From the NCBI GenBank assembly GCA_039817415.1, contig JBCBVV010000023.1, forward strand, positions 29,744 through 93,743: a stretch of 64,000 nt of DNA, given 5' to 3'. How positions within the stretch are numbered: the first letter of the stretch is position 1; the number at the start of each line of letters is the position of its first letter. The notes beneath the pieces are model-generated. The model did not search any database. It was not told the origin of the DNA and saw only the letters and a list, made by a program, of their open reading frames with translations. The position numbers and the translations under genes were made by a program. Origin of the DNA: JALEFZ01 sp039817415 (lineage in GTDB: Bacteria > Bacteroidota > Bacteroidia > J057). Below, piece after piece: positions 16,954 through 25,070 of this stretch.

Positions 16954-17228
16954 ACACGATTCTTTGTAGGTGATGAAAAAACTATGCTTTCCTTACTCAA
17001 AAAGAGGTCCAAACTTGAGAAAGGGATGCGCCTCTTGTCAAAATAGTACGTTCTTGTAAGGCTTTTATGGTCTTTCGAAGGAAAATAAAAGCGATTCCAA
17101 CAGAATATATTGACGATTAATCTTTTGCTTGAAGGATACAACCTTAGCTCAAGGAAGGTCCACTCTAGATTAAGGGAAAAATTGGTCCTCAATTGGATTG
17201 AAGGTAAATTGGCCGAAAAAATAAGGTG

Positions 17229-17801
17229 ATGAAAGTAGGATTATTCTTCGGATCGTTCAATCCCATCCATATGGGGCATTTAATACTGGCGCAAACTGCT
17301 TTGAATGAGACATCCTTGAATAAGGTGTGGTTTGTTATTTCACCCCAAAACCCCTTTAAGGAAAAGAAAAACCTGGTTTCTGAGTATGATCGTTTACGGA
17401 TGGTTGAGCTAGCGATTGGGGATCATATAGATCTCCAAGCTTCAAATGTGGAGTTTTCTCTTCCCCAACCGTCCTATACTATAGACACGCTTACCCACCT
17501 AAGAGATACCTACAAGAGCTACGAATTTGCTTTGATCATGGGTCAGGATAACCTTCAGTACTTAGATAGGTGGAAGAATTACGAGGCCATTCTCAATCAT
17601 TACCATATTTATGTCTATCCCAGAACGGGAGCCAAAGAAAGTGCCTTCGATCAACATGAGCGAGTAACCTTTTTTGAAGCTCCTATGTTAGATATATCTG
17701 CCTCCTACCTGAGGGGGATTATCAAAGACGGGAAGTCTATTTCATTTATGGTGAAACCAGAAGTAGAATCCTACATCGACAAGGCGGGCTTATTCAGTTA
17801 A
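17229..17801 (+). CDS. nadD: Nicotinate-nucleotide adenylyltransferase
   Basis: Transfers AMP to nicotinate mononucleotide in NAD synthesis. The 190-residue protein has the nucleotidyltransferase motif GSFNPIHMGHL at the N-terminus, the GQDNLQYLDRWKNY segment and the ISASYLR motif near the C-terminus. All are diagnostic of NadD. A GTG codon lies directly before the ATG at 17229; I take the ATG. It leads a row of co-directional genes with pssA (37 bases downstream) and purS. Confidence 0.96.
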   Translation: MKVGLFFGSFNPIHMGHLILAQTALNETSLNKVWFVISPQNPFKEKKNLVSEYDRLRMVELAIGDHIDLQASNVEFSLPQPSYTIDTLTHLRDTYKSYEFALIMGQDNLQYLDRWKNYEAILNHYHIYVYPRTGAKESAFDQHERVTFFEAPMLDISASYLRGIIKDGKSISFMVKPEVESYIDKAGLFS

Positions 17802-17837
17802 TCGTGAAGAATAGGCCTTGCATGAGCTAAGAATAAC

Positions 17838-18578
17838 ATGAAGCAAATTCCAAATATCTTGACACTAGCCAACCTTTTCACAGGAATGATAATGATTCCT
17901 TATATCATCATGGGGGAGGTAGATATTGTTTTGATATTGTTGGGAATTGCCTTGATACTTGACTTTTTAGACGGATTTCTGGCCAGGTTGCTAGATGCTT
18001 CCTCTGAATTGGGTAAAAATCTGGATTCTTTGGCTGATATGGTCAGCTTTGGGGTAAGTTCCGGTTTGATTCTGGCTCATCTCATCGCTAAAAGTATGGG
18101 AGTAGCCTTTCCTTCGAATGGCTTTGAACAGCCACTTTGGATGGTGGGACTTTTGGTTCCTGTCTTTGCGGCCATTCGCCTAGCGAAATATAATATACAA
18201 CAAGAGGAACAGCATTTTTCCGGCGTTCCGACCCCTGCCAATGCGATGTTGGTCTTTTCACTGTGGTTTTTGTACGAAAAGGGATATGCCCAAGGGGATT
18301 CTATTTGGAATTCGATATCAGAAGGTGGTTGGCTTCCCTTTTTCTGGCTTGTCTTAAGCTTAGTAAGCTGTGTACTGATGGTGCTACCTGTTAGGTTAAT
18401 GGCCTTGAAATTTAAAGGCTTCTCTTGGGGCGAGAATCGATTCAGATATGTCCTGATTGTCCTAAGTGGTATTGTCCTGATAATTTTTCAGAGCCTCGCC
18501 TTGCCCTTCATTTTTTTGTTGTACCTTGGGGTCTCATTTGTGAACAACCTACAAACCTCTAAGGAGGGAAGTAAATAA
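17838..18578 (+). CDS. pssA: CDP-diacylglycerol--serine O-phosphatidyltransferase
   Basis: Makes phosphatidylserine, the precursor of phosphatidylethanolamine, in the inner membrane. The 246-residue protein has about eight membrane helices and the CDP-alcohol phosphatidyltransferase signature spread over DFLDGFLARLL, then G, LDSLAD and FG, in the D-x2-D-G-x2-A-R-x8-G-x3-D-x3-D spacing. The start KQIPNILTLANLFTGM is typical of the bacterial type II enzyme. The gene sits between nadD and purS. Confidence 0.96.
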   Translation: MKQIPNILTLANLFTGMIMIPYIIMGEVDIVLILLGIALILDFLDGFLARLLDASSELGKNLDSLADMVSFGVSSGLILAHLIAKSMGVAFPSNGFEQPLWMVGLLVPVFAAIRLAKYNIQQEEQHFSGVPTPANAMLVFSLWFLYEKGYAQGDSIWNSISEGGWLPFFWLVLSLVSCVLMVLPVRLMALKFKGFSWGENRFRYVLIVLSGIVLIIFQSLALPFIFLLYLGVSFVNNLQTSKEGSK

Positions 18579-18603
18579 GATCATCACCTTAATACACAAC
18601 AGC

Positions 18604-18867
18604 GTGAAGTATTCAGCTACCATTTACATCATGCCACGTCCCGAGATTTTGGACCCTCAAGGCAAAGCCACTCTGAAAGGCCTGTCTAATCTGGGATTCG
18701 ACTCCTTTGAAGGTGTGCGTATCGGTAAGCGGATTGAGCTTGTCCTCTCTGCTGCCAACGAAGAGGAGGCCTCCAATATGGTACAGGAAGCTTGTAAGAA
18801 GTTACTGGCCAATACAGTTATTGAAGAGTTTACCTTCGAACTGAAACAACTGGCTGAGGTATCCTAA
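18604..18867 (+). CDS. purS: Phosphoribosylformylglycinamidine synthase subunit PurS
   Basis: The 87-residue protein has the PurS fold pattern: beta strand YSATIYIMPRPEILDPQGK, the conserved LSNLGFDSFEGVRIGK turn, and a C-terminal helix with a final strand. PurS holds together PurQ and the small PurL of the three-part enzyme. The start codon is GTG at 18604, which the family alignment supports because the first strand follows at once. purQ and purL are not nearby, so the subunit is encoded away from its partners. Confidence 0.93.
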   Translation: MKYSATIYIMPRPEILDPQGKATLKGLSNLGFDSFEGVRIGKRIELVLSAANEEEASNMVQEACKKLLANTVIEEFTFELKQLAEVS

Positions 18868-18893
18868 ACCAGCCGGACTACTATTGAAACATT

Positions 18894-19982
18894 CTAGGCT
18901 ATTTCAAGCTTGTGGGCTTCCCACGGATGGGGATAGTCAAGGCTAAGCTGAGGCAAGCTCATGCCATCAGCAGAAACACGATCATCTTTTTCCTCAAAAA
19001 ATATGTAACTGACTCTACCGCGAAGTTGACGACAATACTCTGTCAAATAAGTTCGGGTAGAAGGATCTAGTATGTTTCCTTGCAGATGTAGGTGCTTTCC
19101 CGCCCTTCCAAAAACAGAGATGAAATGCTTTGCGGCACGCATCAAGGTTTCCTGATCGTGTGCATCTCTCCCTGTGATCTGAGTTTCTTCTAGGGGAAAA
19201 GGCCTGTAATGAGAAAGATGTTGATCTACAAAAGGCTGAACCGATGTCTTGGGTAGAGCAAGGGTCATCACCACCTGGAAGGCTGGAATTTCTGCCCTGG
19301 GCAACTCTGAATTCAAGAGTTTTCCGAGTAAGGCGGTATCCTCAAATTTTGTAGCATTCCACATAGCATTTTTGAGCTGAAGGGGAGCCTTTTCAAAAGT
19401 AGCCTGTATATCGCGATAGGATCCCCACTCAAATTGAATTTTAGGGACAATGGTCTCGTTAAAATGCTTGAGCAGGTCGATGATTTGCTGGTGATTCTGA
19501 CACTCTCGCCCAAGAATATCGAAATAGGAAAAGATACCCAATAGGCGTATATCAGTCTGTACAGCCAGCTTTTGATAATAGGAAAAGGCTCTGTTTTTTA
19601 GCCCCCATTTCATAGGGAGGGAGTGGAACTTTACCAGGTCAAGAATACTTCTTCTAGTGGTGGCGTCCATATCCTGTTGGCCCATGAGGATGTTTCTAGC
19701 GATTGGCAAGCCCATTTTCTCATGTCCATGGGAGGTCCATCGATTGTTTTCCCATTTGGTTGCAGCTGGCTTGCCTACATCATGTAGCACCACAGCCCAT
19801 CTTAGGATATTGAGTTCCTCCTCTGTCAGGTCAAATTCGCTCTGATGCTTTTCTAGCATCTCCATCACCATGAGCGTGTGGTTCCAGACACTTCCTTCAG
19901 CGTGGTATTTGGGGTTTTGTTCCGTTGCCTTCATGGAGGCAATCAATTCCTCCGGTAAGGGCCAATCACTTAGATCCTTCAT
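18894..19982 (-). CDS. HD-domain phosphohydrolase with a degenerate P-loop kinase-like C-terminal domain
   Basis: The 362-residue protein has an intact HD domain in its N-terminal half: H27 and H35, the HD pair 67-68 within VVLHDVGKP, and further histidines at 85 and 87. This resembles the HD module of tRNA-nucleotidyltransferase and polynucleotide-repair proteins. Residues about 236-335 follow the layout of a polynucleotide-kinase-like domain. There is a hydrophobic strand where Walker A should be (MTLALPKTSV), a GRDAHDQE turn, a helix, and then LDPSTRTYLTEYCRQL, like the N-x3-R lid region. The G-x4-G-K-S/T residues are absent, so ATP binding is probably lost. It may act on RNA ends or nucleotides, but no substrate can be named. 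Confidence 0.75.
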   Translation of the reverse strand: MKDLSDWPLPEELIASMKATEQNPKYHAEGSVWNHTLMVMEMLEKHQSEFDLTEEELNILRWAVVLHDVGKPAATKWENNRWTSHGHEKMGLPIARNILMGQQDMDATTRRSILDLVKFHSLPMKWGLKNRAFSYYQKLAVQTDIRLLGIFSYFDILGRECQNHQQIIDLLKHFNETIVPKIQFEWGSYRDIQATFEKAPLQLKNAMWNATKFEDTALLGKLLNSELPRAEIPAFQVVMTLALPKTSVQPFVDQHLSHYRPFPLEETQITGRDAHDQETLMRAAKHFISVFGRAGKHLHLQGNILDPSTRTYLTEYCRQLRGRVSYIFFEEKDDRVSADGMSLPQLSLDYPHPWEAHKLEIA

Positions 19983-20042
19983 GTGTATAAAATCAGACAG
20001 GCAAAGGTAATCAAATCGTCAACACCTTGCCTGTCAGATATC

Positions 20043-22379
20043 CTAGTTGTTTTTCTTCTTTTTCTTCTTTCGCTTGAGTGATTTGAGGATTTCCTCTTCT
20101 AGTTCCTCCGCAAGCTCCTCTTCTGTCTCCAGGTTCAACTCCTGCTCGTAGGCTCTGCGTTCTTCCTCTGTAAACTCAAAGTCATCTTCAAATTCCTCCT
20201 CAAATTCAACTTCTCCAGCATTATCAAAGGTCATTTCCTTTTGGGTAGGGTTATTCTTCTTACCCTTATAATGCTCGTCGAATTTTAACTTGAATTCTAC
20301 ACGTCTATTGATGGCTTTGTTCTCTGGTGTACTATTGGGAACAATGGGTTTCTCCATTCCATACCCAATCGCCTTGATTCTGGTAGCTAAAAAGACTTTT
20401 TGCTCGTCATTTTGTTCTAATTGGGCACCCTTTTTCAAAATATAGGATCGAATGGCATCTGCCCTTTTTTGAGAAAGCTCCTTGTTCATTTCCTGCCCTC
20501 CGTCAGAATCTGTATGCCCTTCAATCTCGAGTTTGAATTGAGGGTATCGTTTGAGGAAGCGGACCATATAATCCAGTTTGGGTTTACTGGCGGGCTTTAA
20601 CCTGGCAGACCTCGTGCTGAAATTCAGGCTCTCAAAAATGAAGGATTTCTTGTTGTTAAAGCTTTCGGTCAATACCGAAAAAGTCGTATCTCCCCTTAGC
20701 TTAAAGTCCTCTTCGATAGTTAGGAAATTGTCTCCTAGGATGAATATCCTGTATCGCTGGTTATTGACCAGGTCAAATTCGAAGTAACCATTTTCCCCAA
20801 TAATCTTCCCCGACCCCTCGCTGAGGCTATCATCCAGTGGAATAATCATTGCCACCCCTTGAAGGAGATTCCCTGTTACAGAGTCTACTAGCAATCCTTT
20901 TAGGGTTACATCTGCATCGGGTCTCGCATTTGAGGGCATTGGGAGGGAGTATAGATCAAAGTTCTGCTGAACATGGTCGATACCGGCGTCATCTACATTT
21001 TTAGAATAATAGATGGTTCGACCCATGCTCTCGATACTGAAGTAATATTCATTTTTATCTGAGTTAACTGGCTCATGGAGATTTTTAGGCTTTTTCCATC
21101 CCCGTCCCATTCTGCTTGCTTTGAAGATATCATATCCTCCAGCGTTGGGTAAATGACCCGTGGATGAGAAGTAAAGTGTATTGTTGATTTCGTGTTGGAA
21201 CGGAGTTACTTCATGTTGCGCGGTATTGATTAAGGGGCCAAGGTTTTGGGCATAGCTCCAACTTCCATCTTCCTCCTGAGTAGACATGTAGATATCTGTT
21301 CCACCAAAGCCTCCATTCCTGTTGGAGACAAATAGAAGTGTTTTACCATCACTGGAAATATTAGGTTGAGAGTCCCAAGCCTCAGAGTTAATGGCTTTTC
21401 CGAGGTTCCTTACATTGCTCCAAACGCCTGTAGCTGCGTCATAATCCGCTATATAAATATCGCAATCCCCCATTCCTTGTAGCGGATGGCAGCGGGTGAA
21501 AAATAAGGTTTTTCCATCTGGCGCGAGGCAGGCAGAACCTTCATTGTACTCACTATTGATGCTATCGGATAGGCGTATTGCTTCTTCCCAGCCTCCATCG
21601 TAAATATTTTTGAAGGAATAGTAGAGGTCCTCATTGTGCTGAGAGAATGGGTCAACTACATCTTCGGGTAGCATACCCGACGTATCTCTTCTTGAGGTAA
21701 AAATCAGGACCGAGTCAGTAGGATGCATAAAGGGCGCATAATCTGCTGAACCAGAATTGATGCTCAATCCCAAGTTATGTGGAGAGGGTGGTGCCGGTGT
21801 CGCAGGAAAGAAGGGATCAACCTCCTGTCTGATTTCAAGCAACCTATAATATTCATCGATGGGCAACCAAGGGCTTCTTTCTCCAGCTAGCAGAGAGTCA
21901 AGCGCTAATCTAGGCTTACGCACTGTGTCATGTATGTGGAGTTCCGCTAATTGGTACAAGTAAATGGCCTCTTGTTTCTTTCCACGTAGTTCTTTGACTC
22001 TGGCGGCTTTCCAGATCATGTCAGCGTCCCGGTGGAAGTTGTCAATGCGGAAGTTGAGGATATAATTTTCGAGCAGCGTATCCAACTGTCTCATGTAGGT
22101 TCCACTTCCCTGAGGATTTTCTTCAAGGTTCTTTATCCGCTGGTATAGCTTTTCCTTGCGATAATATCCTTCTTTGATATCATTGGTCAGGGCAGAATAC
22201 TGGCCTTCAGGAATGTAGAATAGGTCCTGTTTGGTATTTTCGTCCAGCATTTCGAGTGCTTCCTGACGCTCTATGATATTGCGAAGCTGTTGCCGCCTTT
22301 GAAGCTCTGCCTCAGTCTGGGCGGAAGCTGTCAGGCAGAGCAAGAGAAAGCCGATAAAAAGTAATGTGTTTTTTGCCAT
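20043..22379 (-). CDS. OmpA-family envelope protein with PD40 propeller repeats
   Basis: The 778-residue protein has a signal peptide (ending LTASAQ), a helical N-terminal region, then WD40/PD40-like propeller repeats between about 205 and 420. Examples are CLAPDGKTLFFTR, NISSDGKTLLFVSNR and GGFGGTDIY. A carboxypeptidase-regulatory-like beta domain follows at about 480-560. An OmpA peptidoglycan-binding domain (about 575-700, with LEIEGHTDSDGG and RRVEFKL) comes next. It ends in an unusual tail: about 40 residues almost all acidic, then a run of lysines. Similar proteins anchor to peptidoglycan, and some belong to T9SS or gliding machineries (PorE-type), which is possible here. Confidence 0.88.
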   Translation of the reverse strand: MAKNTLLFIGFLLLCLTASAQTEAELQRRQQLRNIIERQEALEMLDENTKQDLFYIPEGQYSALTNDIKEGYYRKEKLYQRIKNLEENPQGSGTYMRQLDTLLENYILNFRIDNFHRDADMIWKAARVKELRGKKQEAIYLYQLAELHIHDTVRKPRLALDSLLAGERSPWLPIDEYYRLLEIRQEVDPFFPATPAPPSPHNLGLSINSGSADYAPFMHPTDSVLIFTSRRDTSGMLPEDVVDPFSQHNEDLYYSFKNIYDGGWEEAIRLSDSINSEYNEGSACLAPDGKTLFFTRCHPLQGMGDCDIYIADYDAATGVWSNVRNLGKAINSEAWDSQPNISSDGKTLLFVSNRNGGFGGTDIYMSTQEEDGSWSYAQNLGPLINTAQHEVTPFQHEINNTLYFSSTGHLPNAGGYDIFKASRMGRGWKKPKNLHEPVNSDKNEYYFSIESMGRTIYYSKNVDDAGIDHVQQNFDLYSLPMPSNARPDADVTLKGLLVDSVTGNLLQGVAMIIPLDDSLSEGSGKIIGENGYFEFDLVNNQRYRIFILGDNFLTIEEDFKLRGDTTFSVLTESFNNKKSFIFESLNFSTRSARLKPASKPKLDYMVRFLKRYPQFKLEIEGHTDSDGGQEMNKELSQKRADAIRSYILKKGAQLEQNDEQKVFLATRIKAIGYGMEKPIVPNSTPENKAINRRVEFKLKFDEHYKGKKNNPTQKEMTFDNAGEVEFEEEFEDDFEFTEEERRAYEQELNLETEEELAEELEEEILKSLKRKKKKKKNN

Positions 22380-22679
22380 GTCGTGTTCCTTTTTCCCTAA
22401 CTGATAAACCTTTAATTAGAAAGAAAATTGTCGACGATAAAATGTTCTCAACGGGGCTTTGGTTTCTGATATACAATCATAACAATCCAAGCGACCTCTT
22501 ACCCTAGCCCTTGATTTCTTTTCTTTTTCCCTCACATACTATTCCATTCCCGTACCAACTTTGCACAAAAACTCAAAAACTTTTGACGGTTGATGAGTAA
22601 TAATTATGGAATATTCTATTGAGTGACAAGTAAAAAGGTCCCTATACCTAATTTTATCCTCTAAAAGATAAAACAAATG
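22380..22679. other. Gene-free stretch upstream of the OmpA gene
   Basis: No coding sequence, repeat or consensus promoter is evident. It must hold the promoter and leader of the OmpA-family gene that starts at 22379 on the minus strand. It is AT-rich and ends at the terminator of the neighbouring pseudogene. Confidence 0.4.
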
Positions 22680-22706
22680 CCCCTATTGTCCCGAAGGCAA
22701 TAGGGG
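22680..22706 (-). terminator. Intrinsic terminator after the pseudogene
   Basis: CCCCTATTG and CAATAGGGG form a 9-base-pair stem. On the minus strand it is followed by CATTTGTTTT. It lies 24 bases past the end of the 22730-23260 reading frame. Confidence 0.8.
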
Positions 22707-22729
22707 TTCTATGAAAATCAGATACCTCC

Positions 22730-23260
22730 TTATACTTTTCTTTTGGCTTGCCAAATGAGGAGGAAAAGCATTCCGGAGATAAAAAGAACGAAGGTTGTAT
22801 TCAAAAGGGATGACTGCCTTTTTGCGACCTGAGCTTCTATTAGGAAGCTGCTTTCTCCCGCTTTGGTAACTAACTGATAGGTGCTTCCATCATCCTTGTG
22901 GACCAAATAGATGTCCTTTTTTCCGTTGATGAGGCCCCTAAGTTGAAACATGACAGGATGGCTGTGCCCTGAAACATCTTGTTCTTCCATGCTGTCCAAT
23001 TGGATACACTATCCGTTATGGCTGACGATAAGGTTCTCATCAATATATAGTTTCAATAAGTCCTTTGAAGGTTGGTTGTTGAAGCCACTTTTAGGTTGAG
23101 GGAATCTGGATTGGAGTGATTCTCTGATGCTTCAGGGAAAGTCGATGCTGATCCAGAGATTTCCCTCCTCAACACTGATTTGAGCCTTCGTTTCAAGAGC
23201 AGAGTGTCCCCAAAGAAGGACAGGAGTGAGACTTAGAAGAAGGAGAATGAGGTTCTTCAC
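22730..23260 (-). pseudogene. Broken gene for an exported, C-terminally anchored protein (two in-frame stops)
   Basis: A single reading frame on the minus strand runs from a GTG at 23260 to a stop at 22730. It reads as one protein: a signal peptide (VKNLILLLLSLTPVLLWGHS), a short beta-rich domain, and a C-terminal membrane helix followed by KRKV. It is interrupted by TGA at 23132-23134 and TAG at 23009-23011. The sequence between and after the stops stays protein-like (LLKLYIDENLIVSHNG before the TAG). The part after the second stop (22730-22999, opening with a TTG codon) is the longest intact piece at 89 codons. Two nonsense mutations in an otherwise open frame suggest a recent loss. The family is not recognised, although the signal-domain-helix layout is common in Bacteroidota. 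Confidence 0.68.
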
Positions 23261-23400
23261 ATCCTACCTGCCAAAGGATAGGAAGTACAACGGGTAAAAG
23301 GGTCAAGGTTGAAAGCTTTGTTTTATTCATCGTATTCTGGATTAGGTGGGATAATTCTTCGACGATAAAAAAGCTATGTTCCTTCGCTAGTTGCCATACA

Positions 23401-23916
23401 TCAATTCGGATGAGCTAATAGGAAAGCAGCACGCTTGATTTCCATTTCGAATGCGAACCATTCTTGTTGCCCTACTATATTTTTAACCTTTTCGCGCTCG
23501 GTGGGCTGAAACCCTATTCTTGTATAGCAACGAATGGCGGAGTCATTCCAATCGTAAACAAAGAGCTTGACCACTTCTTGTTGGGGAGATGAAAAGGCGT
23601 GATGAAGAAGGGCATGAATCAATTCACCGCCCAATCCTTTGCCTCGAAAGTCTTTTTCTCCAATTAAAATTCGTGCAAGCTTGGCTATTTTGGGGGACTC
23701 TTGGTAAATCTCCGCCATCCCAATTACCTTTTTGCTTTCGATATGGACGACTTTGAATACCCTACGCTTCTCATGCAGAAGGTAGGCCTTGATCTGGGCT
23801 AAGTGAAGGGGATAGGCAAACAAAGGACCTGCAAACTGGACCAGTTCCTCCTCTGAATGAATCCAGCCGAGTAGGTATTTACCGTCTTTTTCTAGAAATG
23901 GCTCCAGTTTGATCAT
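23401..23916 (-). CDS. GNAT-family N-acetyltransferase
   Basis: The 171-residue protein follows the GNAT fold. It has a first strand IKLEPF, the acetyl-CoA-binding loop RGKGLGGELI (about residues 90-100) after ARILIGEKD, and the final strand and helix with NDSAIRCYTRIGFQPT. It transfers an acetyl group from acetyl-CoA, probably to an amine or protein N-terminus. Its start overlaps the stop of the VWA gene by four bases, so it is the last gene of the SWIM-MoxR-VWA cluster and likely co-translated. Whether it belongs to that system or only rides with it is open. Confidence 0.85.
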   Translation of the reverse strand: MIKLEPFLEKDGKYLLGWIHSEEELVQFAGPLFAYPLHLAQIKAYLLHEKRRVFKVVHIESKKVIGMAEIYQESPKIAKLARILIGEKDFRGKGLGGELIHALLHHAFSSPQQEVVKLFVYDWNDSAIRCYTRIGFQPTEREKVKNIVGQQEWFAFEMEIKRAAFLLAHPN

Positions 23917-25070
23917 TCTTCTAAATCGAAAGTTGGGGTAGCGATGTTGTGTTGGGCAGCCCAGTCAGCAATATCTCCTTTTTGGATGGCAGTTGCCATG
24001 AGATCAGGAAATAAATCAGGTGTGCAGGCAAATGAAGGAATTCCTTGTTGGGCAAGCCAGCTTGCATTTTGTTGATCGTAATAAGGTTTTCCATCGTCAT
24101 TCAACGCCAAAAGGACTACAAATTGAACGCCAGATTCCTGAAGGTGCAGAATCCTACGACGCATTTCCTGCTCATTTCCTCCTTCATAGAGATCGGTAAT
24201 CAGGACAAGAATGGTATCATCGGGCCTGGTCGTGATTTGTTCGCAATAGGCGATAGCACGATTGATATCCGTACCCCCTCCTAGTTGAACCCCAAATAGA
24301 AGCTCCACTGGATCCTCCAATTCTTCGGTCAGGTCTACTACATTGGTATCGAAAACCACCATTTTGGTACTTACAGTAGGCAAAGATGCCATCACTGCTC
24401 CGAAAATACCTGAATAAACCACGGAGGTTCCCATTGAGCCACTTTGATCTATACAAAGGATAATATCTTTAAGCGATCCTCGCTTTTTCCTTCCATACCC
24501 TAATCGAGTTTCTGGTACAATGGTCTGGAAATCCTTCTGATAGTGTTTCAGGTTCTTGAGTATGGTTTTGTTCCAGTTGATTTCGTTGTGTCGGGGACGT
24601 TTGTTAATCACCGAACGGTTTAAACTTCCTGTGATGGCCTGTTCTACAGGTTGCTTGAGTTTTTTCATCAGGTCATCCACGACTCTTTGAACGACTTGTC
24701 TGGCTGTATCTTTGGTTTTTGGAGGAATGACACGGGAAAGGGTCATTAAATTGGCGACTAGATGAACGTCTGGTTCCACCATTTCTAACATTTCTGGTTC
24801 GGTCAGCATGGAGGTGAGGTTGAGACGCTTGAGTGCATCCTGCTGCATGACTTGTACCACGGATTGGGGGAAATATGTTCTTATATCTCCTAGCCATCTG
24901 GCTACATTGGGCGAACTTGGGCCAAGACCTCCCTGTCTTCCGCTATCATATAGGGCTTCGAGAGATTTATCCATGATTTTCATGTTGCCCTCGGGGGAAA
25001 TTCCGGTCCCGTCAGACTGGCCCCCACCAAGGATCATTCGCCAGCGAAGTAGATTATTCTGATTGTCCAT
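23913..25070 (-). CDS. VWA-domain (CoxE-like) protein of the MoxR cluster
   Basis: The 385-residue cytoplasmic protein has a helical N-terminal half and a von Willebrand A domain from about residue 200. The metal-ion-dependent adhesion site is intact: DQSGS at 208-212, Thr267 in GGGTDIN, and Asp293 in ITDLYEGG. VWA proteins of this kind are partners and targets of MoxR AAA+ ATPases. Here the ATPase is encoded two genes upstream, with a DUF5682 gene between them that overlaps this start by 17 bases. Size and architecture resemble E. coli YehP. Confidence 0.9.
   Translation of the reverse strand: MDNQNNLLRWRMILGGGQSDGTGISPEGNMKIMDKSLEALYDSGRQGGLGPSSPNVARWLGDIRTYFPQSVVQVMQQDALKRLNLTSMLTEPEMLEMVEPDVHLVANLMTLSRVIPPKTKDTARQVVQRVVDDLMKKLKQPVEQAITGSLNRSVINKRPRHNEINWNKTILKNLKHYQKDFQTIVPETRLGYGRKKRGSLKDIILCIDQSGSMGTSVVYSGIFGAVMASLPTVSTKMVVFDTNVVDLTEELEDPVELLFGVQLGGGTDINRAIAYCEQITTRPDDTILVLITDLYEGGNEQEMRRRILHLQESGVQFVVLLALNDDGKPYYDQQNASWLAQQGIPSFACTPDLFPDLMATAIQKGDIADWAAQHNIATPTFDLEE

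Noticed and set aside
23132..23134. The in-frame TGA of the 22730-23260 frame as a selenocysteine codon
   Set aside because: No nearby hairpin of the SECIS type is evident, a second stop (TAG) follows in the same frame, and the flanking residues do not resemble a redox motif.
23269..23330. Short lipoprotein-like reading frame on the minus strand starting at 23330
   Set aside because: It is out of frame with the pseudogene, overlaps its start, and ends after a few dozen codons; it looks like chance sequence near a broken locus.
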